A stretch of DNA of 64,000 nt. Source: Zingiber officinale (Eukaryota > Streptophyta > Magnoliopsida > Zingiberales > Zingiberaceae). The position numbers and the translations under genes are program-made. The DNA is taken from NCBI RefSeq assembly GCF_018446385.1, contig NC_055992.1:102628947-102692946 (forward strand), written 5' to 3'. Every line of letters starts with the position of its first letter. The first letter of the stretch is position 1. Below, one piece after another: positions 58,141 to 64,000 of this stretch. Below the pieces are notes generated by a model. That model made no database searches. It was not told where the DNA came from and saw only the letters and a program-made list of their open reading frames with translations.

Positions 58141-59241
58141 ATTTTTGTCAGCTCCGAAGTCTCTTTTCTTCTGTTTCACGGGTCTAGCATCAGGATAAGC
58201 ATGCAATGAATGCTCCATTACTAGAGGAGATATGCCTGTGACTTCCTTGGGCGTCCAGGAAAATACATCGCTGTTTCGAATGAGACATTGTACTAACTCA
58301 GTTTTCAGCAGAAGATCCAGATCGGTCGCTATGTAGGTTATGGCTTCTGGTCGCCCAGCTTGTATCTGTATTTCTTCCTTCTCATCGTACACCAAGCCGG
58401 GTGATCTTTCTTCAATAGTGTTAACTTCCATTCTTTGCATTTTACGGACTACATTAGCTTCCGTCCGGACAATCTCTACATAGCATTTACATGCTAACAA
58501 CTGATCTCCATGAACCTCTCCCACCTGGTCATCAACAAGGAACTTTACCTTCTGACAGAACGTAGAAACGACCACCCTAAACTCATTTAAGGTAGGTCGA
58601 CCCAATATGACATTATACGCAGAAGGTGCATCTACTACCATAAAATAAGATCTTCTGTTTCTCATTAAAGGCTCCTCTCCTAAAGAGATGGCAAGCTTTA
58701 TTTGACCGAGCGATTGGACTTCATTGCCGGTAAATCCATAGAGAGGAGTCATCATGGGTTGAAGTACGCTGGGGTTTATTTGCAGTTGATCGAAGGCTGG
58801 CTTGAATATAATATTAACAGAACTGCCTGTATCAATGAAGGTGTGAGACATATTGTAATTAGCTATAATAGCTTTGATTATTAATGCATCATCATGAGGT
58901 ACTTCCACTCCCTCCAGGTCTTTAGGACCAAAACTAATTTCTGGTCCGACCGCCTTTTCAGCACCACACCCTACAGCATGTATCTGCAACCGTCGAGCAT
59001 GTGACTTCCTCACCCGATTTGAATCGCCATCAGTAGGACTGCCTGTGATCATATTTATATTGCCTCACGGGGCGTTGTTCCGATTTTCTTCTTGGCGAAC
59101 GGTGATCATTTCGGGCTGCCCTGGTTCGGGCATCCGAGAAGGGCCGCCCGGTATCTGCACTGTATTTTGCTGGGGCTCGACCGCCCGATACTCCATCCCG
59201 GGCGGGCTATTCCGTCTCTGGTAGATCGGTCGATTAGGAGA
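58141..59241 (-). pseudogene. Protease and linker of element G
   Basis: The open run 58138-59052 has FIDTGSSVNIIFKPAFDQL (catalytic DTG), MMTPLYGFTGNEVQSLGQ, VILGRPTLNEF and a long linker to RT. The upstream stretch 59056-59241 joins Gag in the same frame; only a TGA at 59053-59055 and the Gag-end TGA at 59242-59244 interrupt it, both explicable as CGA-to-TGA. The protease matures the Gag-Pol polyprotein. It aligns along its length with the protease relic of element I (11637-11945). Confidence 0.9.
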
Positions 59242-60414
59242 TCATCGGCCGTATCTGCCCTCATTCGTTCGCTGATTCTTCAGGGCATAACAGTTCTCCG
59301 TGGAGTGGGTACCTGACATGTGATATGTACACCATCTTCTGGGGATTTCTTGTGGTATCTGCACATGCTGCACTGCATGAGATCTTTGCTCAGGCTGTCG
59401 ATGTGGTGGGAGAACTGCACGTGGTCCTCTTGGGGGGTGTACAGGAACAGAGGTTCTATCATTAATTGTCAGCGGAGCAGGGGCGATAGTTTCCTTCTTT
59501 CGAGCTGCTTGTGCCTCTTCCACATTGATAAATTCCGTGGCTCGATCAATTAATAAATCAAAATTTATAGGTAGATTACGTACTAGGTCCTTGAAAAAAT
59601 TATTATCATTAAGCCCCTGAGAAAAGGCACTCAGCAGGATTTCCGTGGTAGCATTAGGAACATCTACTGCTACTTGATTAAACCTTTTGATATAGGCCCT
59701 GATTCTTTCTTTAGGCTCCTGTTTGATGGAAAACAGACTCCAGGGGGTCTTATGATATCTCCGATTACTGGAAAAATGATGCAGAAAAGCTTTTCGGAAA
59801 TCTTTAAAATGCTTGATATAATTTTTAGGTAGTTTTTTAAACCACCTCTGGGCTGCTTCTCTAAGAGTAGTAAGAAACATACGACATTTGACCCCATCTG
59901 TGAATTGCTGCAACAGGACTGCACTTTCAAATTTGGAAAGGTGATCTTCTAGATCAGTGGTCCTAGAATATTCCCCAATGTTCAAAGTCTGATAGTGTTT
60001 GGGTAAGGGATCGTCAAGGACTCTCCAAGAAAATGGGATAACAATCCTTTCCGGAGAACTATCGCTGGTTATCGCTTTTCCTTTGCGATTTTCCTTCATG
60101 GGTGCTTCATCTGAAGATTCCTGAAGCACAGGTTTCCGTCCTCCTTGATCCATTAGAGCGCGGAAGAATGTTTGGAGATGACGAGTGGGTGAAACAGGAG
60201 CTGGGGTTATATAAGCAATTTCTTCTTCCTCCATACCTTTGTTTCTCCGTCGATCTGTGGTGGAAATTACTGGATTCATAGTTACTGGCAGCGTACCCCC
60301 AACATTCACTTGTTGTTGTTGTTGTTGCAATGCTTTTTGGATGCTGGAGTTGATGAGCAACTCCAGATCTTCCCGAGTCATGGTGATGGTATTGGTTTTT
60401 CCAACGTCCTCCAT
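59242..60414 (-). pseudogene. Gag of element G (390 codons open)
   Basis: It starts at ATG 60412-60414 (MEDVGKTNTITMTREDLELL), just inside the primer-binding site. A Gln run (LQQQQQQ) is near residue 34. The capsid core has NIGEYSRTTDLEDHLSKFE, CRMFLTTLREAAQRWFKKL, SLFSIKQEPKERIRAYIKRF and ATEFINVEEAQAARKKE. The tail has CTYHMSGTHSTENC, the Cys/His cluster typical of this Gag branch instead of a CCHC knuckle. The TGA end probably reflects a mutated Arg codon, because the frame continues into protease. Confidence 0.92.
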
Positions 60415-60442
60415 CACGAAGTCTCAGATTCAGGTCAAGATT

Positions 60443-60462
60443 CCCACAGATGGCGCCAAATT
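60443..60462 (-). other. Primer-binding site of element G
   Basis: The minus strand reads TTTGGCGCCATCTGTGGGAA directly beside the LTR boundary at 60463. The TGGCGCC start fits tRNAs ending GGCGCCA; the middle resembles tRNA-Lys best, but I cannot fix the tRNA by eye. Confidence 0.75.
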
Positions 60463-62186
60463 TGATCCTGTCTGAGATCTTATGAGATGAAGCACTGGGC
60501 GACGACGGGTGATGGCGGATTCTGATACCGATGAACAAGAGATGATCCGAGAAAACCACAACGGACCTCACTCACACTTGAGGATAAGATAGCCAATCCG
60601 AGAAAATCAAAGCGGACCTTATGAATAATACCTCACGAAAGAGAACGCCGGTGAGATGGCTCCAAGGATCAGCAAAAACTCGACAACCAGATGGATGAAG
60701 CGATCTCGTGATCCTGCACACAATGAGACTAACCGACAAAGCGTTAGTGGCTTAAGACCGGGGTGGGAATCCCTGTCTAGGCCCTCTAGCGCTCAAGTTA
60801 GCCTCCGGCGAGAAGAAGAAGTAATGTGAAAGAAGATGAAAATTAGGGGTTGAGTTGTGTCAGAATGATTACTTGCCTGGCCAGTGGAGAGGATTCCCCT
60901 TTTTATACTACCTCACTTGACCTCCAGAGTCATGAGGTGGACCCTGGTTTGTTGGAGTTCGTTATGAGATGACGTAAGTATTACTTGTGAAAATAGTTCA
61001 AGGAATCTTTTTCATACCCCAGATGTACCTTCTTTGTCGTTTAGCATACCTGTATGAGCTTTTAGAAGACATTTCCTACCAAATTAATTAAACCTTCATA
61101 AAATTACAAAGTATTTTCATATGACTTATGTGTCAAAGTTTATGAGAAGTTTAAATGGCATAAGATTGGGTCAGCCTCTTTTGCTCGTTCGACCTCTACC
61201 CGACGAACTCACACGAGCACTGCTGCGAGCCTAAATGCTTCTTTTGCTCAACCGGTTATTCCTGCTCAGCCTGTCCCGGACGGCCGAACCTAGGCACTCG
61301 GTTGGCCTCTTTCGCTCGATCGGCCTTTACCCGCTGAACTTACACGAGCACTGCTGCGAGCCTAACTGCTTCTTTTGCTCGACCGGTTGTTCCTGCTCGG
61401 CCTGTCCCGGACGGCCGAACCTAGGCACTCGGTCGACCTCTTTCACTCGATCGACCTCTACCCGCCGAACTTACACGAGCACTACTGCGAGCCTAACTGC
61501 TTCTTTTGCTCGACCGGTTGTTCTTGCTCGGCCTATCCCGGATGGCCGAACTTAGGCACTCGGTTGACATCTTTCACTCGATCGGCCTCTACCCGCCGAA
61601 CTTACACAAGCACTGCTGCGAGCCTAACTGCTTCTTTTGCTCGATCGGTTGTTCCTGCTCGGCCTGTCCCAGACGACCGAACCTAGGCACTCGGTTGACC
61701 TCTTTCACTCGATCGACCTCTACTCGCCAAACTTACACGAGCACTACTGCGAGCCTAACTGCTTCTTTTGCTCGACCGATTGTTCTTGCTCGGCCTATCC
61801 CGGACGACCGAACCTAGGCACTCGGTCGACCTCTTTCGCTCGATTAGCCTCTACCCGCCGAACTTACACGAGCATTACTGCGAGCCTAACTGCTTCTTTT
61901 GCTTGACCGATTGTTCCTGCTCGGCCTGTCTCGGACAGCCGAACCTAGACACTCGGTCGGCCTATTTCACTCGATCGACCTCTACCCGTCGAACTTACAC
62001 AAGCACTACTGCGAGCCAAACTGGTTTTTTTGCTCGACCGGTTGTTCCTGCTCGGCCTGTCTCGAACAGCCGAACCTAGGCACTCGGTCGGCCTCTACTC
62101 GCCGAACTTACATGAGCCCTGCTGTTCAACCGATATTATTTCCTCCTTTGCTAGAAAAATGGGTCCCTTCTTCATAACCCCTATCA
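60463..62186 (-). repeat. Element G 5' LTR with 131-bp tandem repeats
   Basis: 1724 bp. The 131-bp unit occurs about seven times at 61155-62115 (starts at 61375, 61506, 61637, 61768, 61899 and 62030), one unit more than in the other LTR, which explains most of the length difference. Confidence 0.93.
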
Positions 62187-62191
62187 ATAAT

Positions 62192-62920
62192 AAAAAAATA
62201 GTAATTAGATTTCGTCTCACCGAGATCAGAATCTTGTCACGATCTCAACTTAGATTCCCGAAATTGTTCTAAGTTGAATCGACGCCTACTGTTCTCTCGA
62301 ACGGGGAACACGTTATCACCAAGTCACTCCCCTCCAGTGACTTACCTTAACTTACCTGCTAGACATCCGGTCAGCCCGTCGACCTGTCTGGTCTTCGTGC
62401 CAGCTACCTAGTCAGCCCGTCGACCTAGCTGAACTCCCCTGCAACACTGAGTTAGCATAATAGATAAGGTAAAATAGTGTTAATAGAATTCAAGTATAAC
62501 CTAGGGTTATCTCCCCCTAGGGTTGTCTAGCTTCACTCACTAGGACTTCCATTGTTTGGCTTCACTCACTGGGACTTCCTCCACCTAACTTCACTCACTA
62601 GGGCTCCGCTTTACTCACCAGAACTTCTACCACCTAGCTTCACTCACTAGGGTCTGACTTCACTCACCAGGACTTCCACCACCTAGCTTCACTCACTAGG
62701 GCCCGACTTCACTCACTAGGACTTCCACTACCTAGCTTCACTCACCAGGACTTCTTACCTACCTATCCTTTGGATAGGACTTACCTTTGCTAGTCATCTA
62801 GTCCCGAGTAGACTTCTCTCTTCCAAACACCAAGTCCTGTTTGGATTAACCCTTGGTCAAATTGACCAGATTTAGGTATATTGTCAAACATCAAAACCCT
62901 AGAGGTCGACTGCACCAACA
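62192..62920 (-). repeat. Copia-type LTR H, second part
   Basis: Continues 44256-44844 after the ATAAT duplication. It contains CTAGCTTCACTCACTAGGACTTCC repeats (62527-62755), also seen in the LTRs of A and B, and ends CTGCACCAACA at 62920. Confidence 0.8.
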
Positions 62921-64000
62921 ATCTTCCCCTTTTTGATGTTTGACAATTTTCTTAAGTTAGACTTAGGTCTTTAAGGGTTAAATCTCAAAGTTTGAGAGAT
63001 TCAAAAAGTTTGAGAGAGATTAGAAATGTTTTAGATTTTCTAACTTAAGATAACTCTCTTCCTTTAACTTTTCTAACTTAAGACTACTCTCCCCCTTTAG
63101 CACACATCAAAAAGATATGAACTTAAAGGTTACTCTCTATTAATTGGACTTTGCACTAACAATAATATTTGGTAACGGGAGAATTTAAAAAAAAAAGTTA
63201 ATAACTTGTTCAAAAGTAAAGATTTTCAATAAAGAAGTTAGAAATAATTTTCAAAGTCTACTAATTTTGCATAATTTACTATTTTTTTCTTAGATTTCCA
63301 AAATTTTGAAACAACATTTTCAAAATAAAAAGTTTGGAAAATATTTTGAAATTGAGTCTAACTTTCTAAAACATTTTGAAAAAGCATTGAAAAAGATAAG
63401 AGATATTTTTTAAAAATGTCTTTTCAAAAATTTAAGTTTTCAAACATAAGATGATAATATTTTGAAGTATAACTTTTCAAAGAATTTTAGAAACCTTTTT
63501 GAATATGAATTTTTGAAAAAGATATAAAGAAAAGTTTTCAAAAATCGAATGGTGAAACTTTAAGTAAGATTTTGAAATCTTAAAAAAGCTGATGTTTTAA
63601 AGGTATTTTTAAAACTTATTGTTTTAATTTAAAAAGAACTTTTAAAAAAGTTAAATGTTTAAACATAATTTTACAAAATATGTTGGATAGTAATTCTCCC
63701 TCTGAATTTATTACTCCCCCTGAAGTCAACACCCCCCTGAAGTAAACCCTCCTCCTGAAGTCAACACTCCTTCTTAAGTTAACATTGGTCTTGGGTATGT
63801 TAAATTTTAAGACCTTGGCACATTTTTATACCTAAATGTTTTTAGGAGATTTTAGTGTTAGTAACACTTATGTACATCAAGTGTATTATTTACATAAGAA
63901 TTTCTATATACTTGTTTATATAAGTTTGAATAAAATAAGATTATCAATAATAAATTATTCTAGGATTAAGTTAAGAATTTACTTATTACTAACTCAATAA
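62921..64000 (-). other. Internal region of the H Copia element, cut by window end
   Basis: Begins ATCTTCCCCTTTTTGATG, the complement of a polypurine tract, so the element is on the minus strand and extends right of the window. AT-rich with no coding sequence in view. ACTCCCCCTGAAGTCAACAC and variants are repeated at 63700-63780. A gag might lie further right. Confidence 0.65.

Larger units (their letters stand above)
44845..62186 (-). mobile_element. Ty3/Gypsy Tat-lineage element G, 17.3 kb
   Basis: LTRs TGATCCT...CTATCA lie at 44845-46454 and 60463-62186; TSD ATAAT at 44840-44844 and 62187-62191. Minus-strand order from the right is 5' LTR, TGGCGCC-type primer-binding site, gag, protease, RT, RNase H, second RNase H, integrase, a 103-bp tandem array, a 7-kb region with plus-strand (antisense) genes, a polypurine tract and the 3' LTR. 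Gag-pol stays in one frame from 60414 to about 55556 apart from nonsense codons, then shifts by one base. The dual RNase H, the 3' array and antisense extra ORFs are Tat-lineage traits. It lies within LTR H. Confidence 0.95.

Overview
This window is nuclear DNA of a flowering plant. One intact, intron-containing receptor-kinase gene has GC-rich exons of the kind common in commelinid monocots. Everything else is a dense block of nested LTR retrotransposons. A Zingiberales-type monocot is my best guess, but the sequence alone does not prove it. There is no bacterial or organellar signature: no operons, rRNA or tRNA genes, or CRISPR arrays.

Layout. (1) Positions 1-14310 are the right-hand part of a minus-strand Ty3/Gypsy element of the Tat lineage (element I). 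It has a gag relic, a protease relic, an integrase tail, two tandem-repeat arrays in its 3' UTR and a right LTR. A complete Tekay/Del-type chromovirus (1417-10564, minus strand, TSD AAGAT) sits inside the 64-bp array. (2) Positions 14311-19775 are a gene island: AT-rich DNA, then an LRK10L-type receptor-like kinase gene (17225-19483, four exons, plus strand). (3) Positions 19776-44255 are a plus-strand Tat element (F) with tandem LTRs and a decayed gag. A minus-strand, gag-only Copia element B (21378-42001, TSD ATTTG) and a complete TRIM (42100-42763, TSD CTTCC) have split it. B is itself a landing pad. It holds a solo TRIM LTR (22288-22483), a tRNA-derived SINE (23986-24176), a gag-only Copia element A (24550-31886, TSD AAGTC), a gag-only Copia element C (33990-38927, TSD CCAAT) with solo LTR E inside it (35584-36840, TSD TTAGC), and a C-type solo LTR D (40945-41832). 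(4) From 44256 a further Copia LTR (H) interrupts the F gag. H is split by a 17.3-kb Tat element G (44845-62186, TSD ATAAT), and the H internal region runs off the right edge.

How the parts relate. Exact 5-bp target-site duplications let most of the insertion order be read directly: F, then B, then C, then E is one four-level stack, and F, then H, then G is another. G is the best preserved large element. Its gag-pol region stays in one frame for most of its length, broken by nonsense codons that are mostly explicable as C-to-T changes, plus one frameshift. It carries a second (chromosomal-type) RNase H, a 103-bp satellite-like array downstream of integrase and, on the opposite strand, two copies of a spliced gene resembling the 'putative gypsy-type transposase' family with coiled-coil tails.

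Most noteworthy pattern: several unrelated LTR families here each carry a cluster of their own short palindromes (GATCGGTC/GACCGATC, GGATCGATCC, TTAATCGATTAA, GGGCGCCC, AAGGCGCCTT) inside the LTR. In A and B the same motif reappears in the internal non-coding region. In the Tekay element the palindrome cluster is strongly diverged between two otherwise near-identical LTRs.
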